64,000 bases of DNA from Andrena cerasifolii. Lineage: Eukaryota > Arthropoda > Insecta > Hymenoptera > Andrenidae. The DNA is taken from NCBI RefSeq assembly GCF_050908995.1, contig NC_135124.1:1488001-1552000 (forward strand), given 5' to 3'. The position numbers and the translations under genes are program-made. The notes under the pieces were generated by a model that saw nothing but the letters and a program-made list of their open reading frames with translations, searched no databases and was not told the origin of the DNA. Shown here in pieces: positions 33,801-42,783 of this stretch; the first letter of the stretch is position 1, and every line of letters begins with the position of its first letter.

Positions 33801-35247
33801 AATTGTCGAAGCTCGGGCATCACTGCTGTCCAGCGTCGCTGGCAGTTCTCCGAACGCCGGGACGGTGCATGGTCCTAGGGGAATGCGTCCGTGAGGCGCT
33901 GTTGCCATTTTACATGTTCGCGCGAGCGCGGGTTGCAGGATAAAACGCTGACCGTGTATATAACGCATGCAGTTGCACAATTTTTTTAAATGGAAAAGTT
34001 CACGCTTTTTTTACATAGATCTATTACTCTCGTCATTTTGTATAAAAAATTCATATTATGTTAAGGTAGTCGAAAAATTAATAGTTCGTGAGCTATTTTA
34101 AATAAATATGTTTATTAAAGAAGATGGTCAAACGCTTCTCCTTTACATTCTAAAAAATTTCGTGCATCGTTTCTTCGTTCTTTTCACGATCGAATGAAGG
34201 TGGTCTGCAGTTATTGTTGTGCAATGTATTCTTATCCTTATACAATGTATACATGTACGTATGTTACAGAGATAAATTTTTCCCCAATTTGTTAAATAAC
34301 ATATTCCGACTAATGCCAGTGGAGGCGCTGCAAGACAATAAAAATAAGGATGCAAAATTAGTGGAGATTTTTACTACCGAACGATTCCTTGACTTTGGAG
34401 GTATTAAGATCTGTTATTTTTCTTGCAAGTAGAACTTGTTTATAAGAATCACTTTTAATGCCTTACAGAAAGTTGGACAGAAGGGAAATTAGATCATATA
34501 GTATGTTGGTTGTACACAAACAGTTTAAGACATTTACCAGTGTTGGTAAGACAATGGTGGAGCACCGCTGATAGTAGAGTCAATACTGCAGTAGACAAGA
34601 TCACAACCCATTATGTTAGTCCCATGCTTTGTCAAGAGGAGCTTCTTAATAGCAAATTACATAATATCGAAAATATGCAAGTGAAAGTTCACCTAACGTT
34701 CCGTGAAGTTGTAGCTTTATATCAGATGGATGACACTAAGTTAGAACTAAATATCACATTGCCACCGAATCATCCCTTGGGACCGGTTACAGTCGAACCT
34801 GGGCAACACGCGGGTGGAACTGCAAATTGGCGGAATTGTCATATGCAGTTGTCCATATTTCTGACACATCAAGTAATCACATACCAATTATAAACGATGC
34901 TTTCGGATAGAAAGAATTTTTCAATGGTGGTTTCTTCCTTTATAGAATGGATCTGTATGGGATGGTCTTGTATTGTGGAAAAGAAATTTAGATAAGAAAT
35001 TTGTTGGCGTTGAAGAATGTTATATATGTTTCAGTATTTTTCATATAAATACATACCAAATACCGAAATTGTCTTGTCATACGTGTCGCAAAAAGTTTCA
35101 CACAGCTTGTTTGGTATATTTCTTTTGTCTTTATTGTTCATAGTATCTAGCAAAACTTGTTCTAAAATTGATATTTTTTCTTTTCAGTATAAATGGTTTA
35201 ATACAAGCCAGAAATCTACGTGCCCGATATGCAGGAATGTATTTTAA
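21876..35247 (+). CDS. Ltn1: E3 ubiquitin-protein ligase listerin (22 coding exons)
   Basis: Listerin binds stalled 60S ribosomes and ubiquitylates the trapped nascent chain in cytosolic ribosome-associated quality control. Coding exons join in phase with GT-AG sites: 21876-21920, 22140-22349, 22414-22680, 24597-24712, 24788-25142, 25220-25407, 25499-25634, 26403-27089, 27169-27379, 28863-29208, 29283-29775, 29859-29974, 30043-30196, 30280-30458, 30554-30737, 31364-31538, 31597-31957, 32020-32166, 34270-34400, 34469-34872, 34946-35113, 35188-35247. They total 5133 bases, a 1710-residue protein (human about 1766). It begins MGKNKQAQRTKNNAR, has HEAT-like helical repeats through the middle, an RWD-like segment about 1555-1635, and a C-terminal RING with C1660, C1663, C1679, C1682, H1687, C1690, C1703 and C1706. 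All eight ligands are present. Introns carry several transposons. The donor after 30737 (GTTTGT) is weak. Confidence 0.95.
22884..23574. mobile_element. 691-bp inverted-repeat element nested in the intronic hAT
   Basis: The ends are GGTAATTATTTAGAAGTTTT and its inverse; the arms continue with CATCCTCACCGATTTCAATG and with TTCCGACGCAACGCATTCCA on each side of the centre. The innermost part (AGCGCGGGGGGCGCG with its mirror and GGTTCAAATCTC) is also present at about 57860-57990 inside a different TIR element. Non-coding; the 78-codon frame inside is part of the arm. Confidence 0.8.
23690..24260 (-). pseudogene. Decayed hAT transposase, C-terminal dimerisation region
   Basis: Reading the minus strand with frame breaks gives a segment close to the hATC dimerisation domain: a LLDLLHRIKS helix, then STQIERNFSTA (matching the family pattern S-E-R-x-F-S-x-A), then ITKK..RNRLK, the usual end of hAT transposases. 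Several stops and frameshifts interrupt it, including one just before the first block. The upstream catalytic part is not recognisable here. Its place inside an element with hAT-type ends supports the call. Confidence 0.7.
25653..26322. mobile_element. 670-bp hAT MITE in Ltn1 intron 7
   Basis: Termini TAGACTGCGGATGTTCATG and the inverse of TAGACTGCGGATGTTTATG, with perfect 8-bp repeats TATATACC on both sides (25645-25652 and 26323-26330). The subterminal regions are full of TTGCATAT/ATATGCA motifs, typical of hAT MITEs. No transposase. The element occupies most of the intron between exons 7 and 8. Confidence 0.88.
27399..28799. mobile_element. TTAA-flanked inverted-repeat element in Ltn1 intron 9
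   Basis: Flanked by TTAA at 27395-27398 and 28800-28803. The left end reads GGGAACTTTCCGGTCTAGA and the right end, inverted, GGGGAGGTTCTGGTCTAAA. It contains another inverted pair (about 27595-27930, with the arm AATCGGATAATAACTTTTGG and its mirror, and a 17-base C run at 27830-27846) and a second TTAA element (27958-28620). The 5' splice donor lies only 15 bases to its left. Confidence 0.75.
27958..28620. mobile_element. TTAA-flanked inverted-repeat element, 663 bp, nested
   Basis: Ends GGGGTTATATCTAGTCAGGC and the inverse GCCTGGCTAGGTATAACCCC, with TTAA on both outer sides (27954-27957 and 28621-28624). The arms are about 300 bp and match through CCAAGAAGCATTTTTAAAAA to the centre around 28265. 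No protein. It interrupts the older TTAA element at 27399-28799. Confidence 0.82.
30754..31305. mobile_element. TIR element 16 bases after an Ltn1 splice donor
   Basis: The left side reads AAATTCCACTTACGTCCAAA and the right side, inverted, AATCCTACTTACGCCTAAAT; both continue with TCGCCCGCRACGC and GTGATTTTCATTAAG. This resembles the termini of the element at 15660-16433. An inner pair ATTGGGATCTGA/TCAGATCCCAAT encloses the middle. It fills most of the intron after exon 15 and begins about 16 bases after the weak donor at 30738. Confidence 0.7.
32262..32888. mobile_element. Tc1/mariner-like MITE with internal palindrome
   Basis: The left end GGGTGTACATCAAAAGTAA and the right end, inverted, CCCTGTATATTAAAAAGGTAA fit mariner-type termini, and both continue into AAATTGCGATGAA. 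The centre is a strong palindrome: TGCAAGTTCCTTTTTCTCCT mirrored by AGGAGAAAAAGGAACCTGCA around 32605, with arms of more than 100 bp. It is in Ltn1 intron 18. Confidence 0.7.
32994..33956 (+). mobile_element. 963-bp TA-flanked MITE with 190-bp TIRs
   Basis: Ends CAGGGTCAGCGTTTTATCC and the inverse GGATAAAACGCTGACCGTG, with TA at 32992-32993 and 33957-33958. The inverted termini are about 190 bp long. The middle (33180-33770) is shared in opposite orientation with the element at 40210-42783, and terminal parts occur again at 37342-37600 and 5943-6290. TA target and CAGGG-type ends point to a Tc1/mariner-related non-autonomous family; no transposase was found. It lies in Ltn1 intron 18. Confidence 0.82.
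34946..35247 (+). other. Ltn1: Listerin RING-domain exons
   Basis: The last two coding exons encode the catalytic RING: C-X2-C (ECYICFS), then C-X2-C-X4-H-X2-C (SCHTCRKKFHTAC), then after the final intron C-X2-C (TCPIC). The intron splits the domain between the C1690 and C1703 ligands. The protein ends four residues after the last cysteine, as in other animal listerins, which fixes the stop codon at 35245-35247. Confidence 0.9.
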
Positions 35248-35495
35248 TTTTATCGTAGTATTCCTGAACAAAATTTGTACTATTATTTAAGTAACCAAAC
35301 TAATATTTATACATACAGAAATTAGCAATAGAGATCTATTGTATATAAATTTTGCATTGTATAAGTTATAAATGTCCAATGTAAATTCTATAGGGAAATA
35401 TATTTGAATATGCAATAGCATTGATTGTAAAATATCGTTTTCTTTATCATATGAATTGACAGTATAAGATCTGGAGAATGTTCAGTTAAATTTTC

Positions 35496-35501
35496 AATAA
35501 A
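35496..35501 (+). terminator. Candidate Ltn1 poly(A) signal
   Basis: AATAAA about 250 bases after the stop codon, in an AT-rich 3' region. Other AT-rich variants occur nearby, so the cleavage site is only inferred. Confidence 0.45.
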
Positions 35502-37341
35502 GAAATTCGAAATGCTTTCGAAGTTATATCGTTGAGAAACAAAGCAGGTCATGCGATGTACGCTCGGTATTCGGGGGAAACGCGTTTTTCTCGAAACACC
35601 GTCTCTCAAACTGGCGTGCGCGGTTAAAAGAAAACTATATAGACGCCATTTGGTCTAAAATTTTTTTCGTTACTTTGTATGACTTCAATCTAGTGCCCCC
35701 CGGCCCCCCATACACACATACAAATACTTAATACAGGTGCTAAAATAGGTGTTAAAATTAGACAAAAATCGTAACTTTACTCAAACACGCATCAGTTTGG
35801 GTTTTCTCATTTTTGTTTTAATATTTTCATGGGCGTCCGCTAGTTTTAGGCGTAAACTCTTAAAAACCATTTTTCGATTTCCGATGATTGAACGAGGTGC
35901 TATATTGCACGTTGCAAACACTTATTTTTTAAGGAGGTTACTCCTCCGCCCTCAATAAAAAAAACATATTTTTTATGACAATATAAAATTGGGAAATTAT
36001 AGTGTAAACATAGATTAATAAAATGTGAAAAGTTTCATCAAGATATCTTGTATAGTTACTTAGAAAAAAATGGGTATCTTTTTTAGGCGTCAAACCCGCA
36101 AATTAATACAATTTATTAGATGATTAATCAATTTCTTCATGTTCTCTATATGTATAATTATTTGAAACGTGGTATTTTCTTTCAAAACGATATTCTTCAA
36201 AAGATATTTTTCCGAATGATATCATTAATCAATTTATCCAACTTTCCGGAAAAAGCATGTTGTCACGCAGCTTATAGAGAACGCAAATATTATAACACGC
36301 ATATGATAAGATTACAGAACCTTTTAATCAGGTGTTGGAAGAAGATAAGCATTATTCCTCTTTGCAGTTTCGATTGAAACAGGTTACAAGATGCCCGGTA
36401 AGTGGTAAAACTCTGCATAATAAATTTCATTAATTCACAAAGTTACAAAATATAATAGATTCCTACATCTACAACTATTAAATTTAGGGACATCCTATTT
36501 ATCATACATATTATTTCATTGCCATTATTACTGTACAATAGTGTTTCGTTTTTATTATTACGCAACATAAGACTCCTGCTATTGTAAATGTTGAATTTGT
36601 AGTTTTGATAAAAAGTTTTAAATGTTGATAAAATTAAAAAGCGAGATATATGTATATTATAATGATAATCGTATAGAGTCGTTTTTCGTATGTTGCCGAC
36701 TTATAATCTATGAAAATACGTTCTATAAACATCTTATCAAGGCATATTGAACACGTATATTTTAGTCGCAATGTTGACGGCAATATATTTGCGCATTTTG
36801 TTTACACGTTTCATCTATTTCACAATCATAAATCAACTATTCGCTCACTTTCTGTCTACATAATTTGACAGAAAAAAAAGAATTTTGCCAGTCTTCTGTT
36901 GATGATACGTATTTATCAATTGCACAATATTATTGACCGTTTGTGGATCATATTGGAAGATTGTAGGTATAATATATTGTGTGACCAATTTTGACCAGAG
37001 CTGCCAGGCTCCTAACGAATTGGAGATTAGAAAAAATTGTTTGTACGCAATTGCATGGTTCGAAGGGGCAAATTTATTAGTGGAGACGAATTTTTTCTTC
37101 GATTATTATTTTTAAAAATACGATAGTCAAGTTCGGTTTTTTAAATGGAACTATTTTTTTTACATATCACTTGATAGTGCGTTTCAAGACAAATTCAATA
37201 ACCTATAATGTATACACCTTATTTCAACTGGCTTGCGAAATATTGCGCTTGTAAATTTACTGATTTTCACTGGAAGAAAACCCGCTCGAATAGGAAACAC
37301 AGGGGGTGGTCTTGGTCGCACCACGAAGATGAGGCCCACCT
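35502..37341. other. Intergenic DNA after Ltn1
   Basis: No gene is supported. A CGCGTTTTTCTCGAAAC motif lies at about 35581. A short acceptor/donor-like pair (TTTGCAG...CCGGTAAGTGG) lies at about 36362-36403 but cannot be joined to anything. The 85-codon frame at 36120-36377 has no recognisable domain. The rest is AT-rich and featureless. Confidence 0.45.
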
Positions 37342-37600
37342 TCATTATTTAATCTTGCAACCTGAGCTCGGGCGAACAGGTAAAATGGCAACAGCGCCTC
37401 AAGGCCGCATTCCACTACAACCATGTACCGGCCCGGCGTTCGGAGAGCTGCCAGCGACCGCTGGACAGCATTGATGCCTGAGCTTCGAAAATTTTAGGAT
37501 GTTCTCTTTGAAATTAACGTCGCAAAGAGCTATTCAGAATTTCCTGTTGCCATTTTACCTGTTCGCCCGAGCGCAGGTTGCAAGATTAAATAACAACCCG
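37342..37600. mobile_element. Short internally deleted copy of the CAGGGTCA MITE family
   Basis: Left: TTTAATCTTGCAACCTGAGC, GGTAAAATGGCAACAGCGCC and CATTCCACTACAACCATG. Right: the inverse GTTGCCATTTTACCTGTTCG and GCAGGTTGCAAGATTAAAT. These match the TIRs of 32994-33956, but the copy lacks the middle and one half of an arm. The outermost CAGGGTCA bases are lost or diverged. Confidence 0.65.
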
Positions 37601-37612
37601 GTACAACACGAC

Positions 37613-40200
37613 CCAAAGTAAAGGGTCGCAACGTCAAGTACGTTCGGGTTAATGTACCGAATATTCACTTCACTGCACGGCTACTAACACTAACTACTTA
37701 ATTTATTTTTCATGGAACGTGTTGTGCCAAAATTGGTGGAAATGAAGTTTCACTTGGCGTTCGGAGCCGTGGGTACAGCCGCGCAGATGCTCGTACAGCA
37801 GTAATTGCGTCTCCTTTGTTCTGGGCATAAACTCAAAACATCGCATAATACCTACTCTTGTGTAGAAAACATTTCTCTAATGCGCATGCTAACTAACTGA
37901 CAGGATTTTTTTCCAAATCCTGGAGGAAGCTTCCTCTATCCTCAAGTAGTTTCTCTCGTTCCATAATGAATTAACTCCCACCAGCATAACAGGCTTTAGG
38001 TAAGAAGAAGCCAGCACATTTTCGAAACACACCTGCTTCGCAGACGTGCAACGAACGAACCATCGTGCACTTTCACAAAACCCCACGTTCCGTCTTTTTT
38101 CTGCCAATGTACCCATTGCTTCGATATAGACAGCAGACACCACGTATTTCAGTTCAAAAGGGTCCGAAGAGAAGAGAAACAGAAATTCTTCGGGTTGCTA
38201 TAAAGAAGAAAATAGACACCATTCTTATTTCCCTTTTTCGATAGCCTTTGTTCACGTCTGCTACGAGGCGGAACCAATTAAACCATAAATTACTCTAAAC
38301 TGTTGGAAACTGTTTTCTACCGCCGCGCCGACTCGCGGGACGATACGGTCATCAACCGACACCCTGACGAAATGCTCTCGCCGATCAGCCTGATTAATTT
38401 TTGGGAACTAGCAATTAAAAAGTATTATTCAAAATCAAAACGGCTCGCCGAGAGACACAGGCAGAAAAGGGGTAGTCCGCTGACTGCGCGTAGTCCCGCC
38501 ACCTTCGTCCTCCCTACAAATTCGAAGCAGATCCCTTATCTCTCGAATATCAACACGTGCTCGAATTTCAAAAGAAAAGCACGCGTTGACTTATTCTGTA
38601 GGAGAGAAGGTGGCCTTTACGGAAGTCCGATTGGTCCTAACCTAATCAATCTGCCCTGCATCCTTCCCAAACGATTGGTTATTAAATTGGTCATTAAACG
38701 CAAGTCCGATTGGTTAGGTTAGGACCAATTGTCCTTCTCTCGGTCTCCTCCCCGCGGCCGACCTTCTCTCGCACGGAGTACGTCAACGTATGCTTTTGTT
38801 TTGAAATTCGAGCGCGTGTTTATGCTCAAGAGATAAGAGATCCGTCTTTAATTCAAAGGGAGAGCGAAGCAGCCGGGACTAGAGCTGTACGAGTACTTGA
38901 ATATTCGGGTAGCTTGAAATCCGAACCAATCCGGGACTCGGTTTCCAAGCCGAGCCGGGTACCCGAAAGAACCGAGCGGCTCGGACAGAACCAAGTACTT
39001 GAATTTTTTTCAAGCGGCCCGAAAGAAACCGGGCGGATTGGATGGAAGTTCCATCCAATCCGCCCGGTTTCTTTCGGGCCGCTTGGAAAAATTCAATCCG
39101 CTCGGTTCCATCCAATCTTCTCGGTTTCTTTCGGGCCGCTTGGAAAAATTCAAGTACTTGGTTCTGTCCGAGCCGCTCGGTTTTTTCGGGTACCCGGCTC
39201 GGCTCGGTTTTTCAAGCCGAGCCAGGCTCGGCTTGCTTTTTCCGGGTACTTGATCAGCTCTAGCCGGGACTACGCGCAGTCAGCGAAATATATAGGTACA
39301 CCTTTTCTTCCTGTGTCTCTCCGCGAGGCGTATTGATGATGGATAATATTTTTTAATTGTTATATCGGTGGCATCTTTCTCACATCTGACATATTTAACT
39401 AAAAACGGAATAGGCTGACTACCACCATCTAGTTCCCAAAAATTAATCAGGCTGATCGGACAGAGCATTTCGCCGAGGTCGCGGTTTATAACCGTATTGT
39501 CCCGCCAGTCGGCGACAGAAAACGGTTTCCTACAGTTTTGGGTAATGTATGGCTTAATTGGTTCCGCCTCGTAGCATACGTGAGCTCAGGGTTTCGAAAA
39601 GAAAAATAGGAATGGTATGCATTTTCTTCTTTATAGCAACTCGAAGAATTTCTGTTTCTCTTCTTTTCGGACCCTTCCAACCCGATACACGTGGTGTCTG
39701 CTGTCTATCTTGAAGCAATGGGCAGTAAAAGGGCGGAGCGTGGGCTTTTGTAAAAGATGGTTCGTTTGTTGTACTTCTGCGAAGCACATGTGTTTTGAAA
39801 ATGTGCTGGCTTCGTTTTATCTGAAGCCTGTTATCCTGGTGGGAATTAACTCATAATGGAACGAGAGAAACTACTCGGGGATAGAGGAAGCTTCTTGAAA
39901 AAAATCCTGTCAGTCAGTTGGCATTCGCGGCAGAGAAATGTTTTCTACACAAGAGTATTACGCGATGTTCTGGGTTTATGCCCAGAACAACGGAGACGCA
40001 ACTACTGCTGTACGAGCGTCTGCGTGGCTGTACCCACGGCTCCGAACGCCAAGTGAAAATTCATTTCCACCAATTTGTACAACGTAGGGACAACACGTTC
40101 CATGAAAATTAAATTAAGTGATCAGTGTTAGTAGCCCTGTAGTGAAGTGAATAGTCGGTATATTAACTCGAACACACTTGACGTTGCATTAACTTTGGAT
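37613..40200. mobile_element. 2.6-kb fold-back element with about 0.9-kb arms
   Basis: The left arm runs from about 37613 (CAAAGTAAAGGGTCGCAACG) to about 38480 and the right arm from about 39270 to 40200 (ending TTGACGTTGCATTAACTTTG). They match at roughly 85-90%, for example TTCACTTGGCGTTCGGAGCC and GTACAGCAGTAATTGCGTCT. The centre holds Thr/Arg-coding-like but unrecognised frames and a separate hAT MITE (38880-39262). In size and plan it resembles the fold-back at 14737-17365, though I saw no shared sequence. Confidence 0.78.
38880..39262. mobile_element. 383-bp hAT MITE with 8-bp target duplication
   Basis: Begins TAGAGCTGTACGAGTACTTG and ends CAAGTACTTGATCAGCTCTA-like (inverse), with perfect GCCGGGAC repeats at 38872-38879 and 39263-39270. 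The interior is a palindrome around 39050 (GGATGGAAGTTCCATCC) with repeated GGGCCGCTTGGAAAAATTCA blocks. The 208-codon frame across it is a by-product of this GC-rich repeat. Confidence 0.87.
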
Positions 40201-40228
40201 GGAGTCATACAGGGTCATCCGCTGACAC

Positions 40229-41619
40229 CAGGGGTTTGAAACAGTTATGATATCGGTTTCGGTTCTTGATACAGTTACGAAGAACCGATATTCTGAATAA
40301 CTGTTATAAGGAACCAAAATTTCTGACTATACCGAATTCGGTTACGGTTCTAGAACCGATATTATATCGGTTATAACACATCTGTAGCGCGGACGCTCCG
40401 GTGACCTCTGAAACGTGCCTAACGTAAACAATTTTTAGCTTAAACGCTTAAGGGGGATTGCACTTTGTTGGGTCGAAAAATAGGTAATTCTTTGTGAATT
40501 TTTTGTACAAAAACGGTTCGACAAATTAATTTGAGGTTTGGCAGGCTATTTTATTGTATCTTGAACTATTGTTTTGAATTTTTGTGTGACAGTGAAAAGA
40601 AAGATATGGCAGATACAGAGGGAGCGTTGAAAAAAAATCGGGTGGTCCTAACATTGACGAAAAGTACTGTAAGGGTTATCCGAAAAACAAAATGGAAAAG
40701 AGATTCTTAAACTATAAGAATGTGGATATGGATGGTAGTAGATTCATTAAGAAAAATAAAAAAAAATGTTAAAATGGCAGCCTTTTGAAGGAGATGAAGC
40801 GCCCTGATCTGAGTCTGAGAAAGGTTTTGCCTCAAAATCGGGAAAACTTCTTTAAATAAAAAAGGAACGGTAACAGATTCGGCAATAAATCTACTACCAG
40901 CCATAGCCACATTCATATAGTTTAAGAATCTCTTTTCCTTTTTATGTTTCGGATAACTCTTACAGTACTTTTCGTCAACGCCAAGACCACCCCATTATTT
41001 TTCAACGCTCTCTCTGTACCTGCCATATTTTTTTTCACTGTCACACAAAAGTTCAGAACAATAGTTTAAGATGCAATAAAACAGCATGCTAAACCTCAAA
41101 TTAATTTGTCGAGCCGTTTTTGTACTAAAAATTCACAAAGAATTGCCTATTTTTTGGCCCAACAAAGGGCAATCCCCCCTTAAACCAATCATCGCGAATT
41201 CAGATGTTTGGAGAATCTGTTGAACAAAAGAAGAATTAAAACAGTCCGATAAAATAGAATCACCATTTCTGATTAAATTGTAGATTATTGAATTTCTTAG
41301 AAATATTTCTTCAAAATAATTCTTAATATACAGTTATCTGTAAGCGTAATATCTACTTATTTCAATTCCTGTATAATCGATGCGAGAATCAATTCCAGAA
41401 CCGTTTTAGAACAGATATAGAACCGAAAAAATAACGGTTCTAGAACCGTTATAACCGATATAATATCGGTTCTGTAGAACCGTAACCGAAATCGATATAG
41501 CCAGAAATTTCGGTTCCATGATAACAGTTATTCAGAATATCGGTTCTTCATAACTGTTTTAGTCAGAATCGATATATAACTGTTTGAAACAGTTATTTTC
41601 GGAACCGTTTCAATCCCTG
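40229..41619. mobile_element. 1.39-kb hAT element nested in the TA-type MITE
   Basis: Termini CAGGGGTTTGAAAC and GTTTCAATCCCTG (inverse CAGGGATTGAAAC), with perfect 8-bp repeats GCTGACAC at 40221-40228 and 41620-41627. Subterminal regions contain many ATATCGGTT/AACCGATAT repeats. It has no transposase and contains a TTAA-flanked element in its centre. Confidence 0.9.
40452..41179. mobile_element. TTAA-flanked inverted-repeat element, 728 bp
   Basis: Ends GGGGGATTGCACTTTGTTGG and the inverse CCAACAAAGGGCAATCCCCC, with TTAA at 40448-40451 and 41180-41183. The arms are about 300 bp and match through AAGAGATTCTTAAACTATA to the centre near 40820. It is the innermost, therefore youngest, of three nested insertions. 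Confidence 0.85.
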
Positions 41620-42783
41620 GCTGACACTGCAACCTACGCGCGCGCGAACAAACGAAAATGGCAACACCGCCTCATGGGCGCCTTCCACTACAACCATTCA
41701 CCGGGCCGGCGTTCGGAGGGCTGCCAGCAATCGTTGGATAGCAGTGATGCCCGAGCTTTGAAAAATTTAGGATGGTCTCTTTCAAATTAACATCGCAAAG
41801 AGCTATTTGAAATTTCCCGGTCCAGGTTGAAAGAATTTGGGGCCTTGTTCGTATAACTTTTGAACTATAAAAGATATCGGAATGCAATTTGCGATGAAAA
41901 ATGAGGAAAAATTATTCCTTCTTAATGATGGATAATTTAAAATATTTTACGTTTACTTAATTTTTCTTTTATCAATTTTTTAACCATAATTGTTGTGAAA
42001 AGTTTTTGCAAACCGTTTATTTGATACTGCATTTAATGCACTTTTTAAAATTCATGATGTTGATAATCAATAGGCTAGTTGTTTCTGTATCATTACTTTC
42101 AGAAATTGAGAAATTAAATTTTCATTCAATTATGTGTTAGTTCTGCAGATCTCAGAAGCTATTGTTCTGGTTTTCTTTTTTATAATTTTATCCTTAATGC
42201 AGTGCATTCATAGAACGGACGTAACGCGTAACTAATGGGACGTGTCTTTGATTGTAGCGGTGATTGAATTTTTTTTCTACAATTTTTGTGTCTGAATGTT
42301 TTAACCTTTTAGCTTCTCAACGCCACGCCTATACCGGCTTCCGTTAATGTCAATTTTTGGAACGATGCGTCATTATTGTGGCTTTTACACGCTGGTGATG
42401 AAAAATATCCCCGTGCAGCGCTATAGCCCCGCGGTCAACCTTGTCATAGCTAAAAAATTTTCAATTGAGACGGGTACGAGACTAGTTGACGTTGTTTTTA
42501 AGCCTCATTACAGTAATCTGAGGTGCGATTGGTAAACCGATCATAAAAACGGAGCGCGCAGCTCGACCTGATCCGGGAAATTCGGAATAGCTCTTTGCGA
42601 CTATAATTTGAAAGAGACCATCCTAAAATTTTCGAAGCTCGGGCATCACTGCTGTCCAGCGGTCGCTGGCAGCTCTCCGAACGCCGGACCGGTACATGGT
42701 TGTAGTGGAATGCGTCCGTGAGGCACTGTTGCCATTTTACCTGTTCACGCGCGCGTAGGTTGCAGTTTTAACGGATGACCCTG

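Larger units (their letters stand above)
40210..42783 (-). mobile_element. TA-type MITE, inverted copy, split by a hAT insertion
   Basis: Ends CAGGGTCATCC and GGATGACCCTG; the left flank is TA and the right is TG, probably a mutated TA. After the inserted hAT is removed, GCTGACACTGCAACCTACGC continues the terminal repeat. The middle (41830-42360) matches 33180-33770 in reverse. An additional stretch (about 42380-42550) is shared only with the partial copy at 5943-6290, so this copy is the most complete of the family. Confidence 0.8.

Noticed and set aside
36362..36403. Micro-exon between TTTGCAG and GTAAGTGG
   Set aside because: No frame joins it to the DM9 exon at 46501 with an ATG; phases do not fit.
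38303..39336. 139- and 208-codon frames in the second fold-back
   Set aside because: They cross the element arm and the hAT MITE boundaries, so they are repeat by-products.
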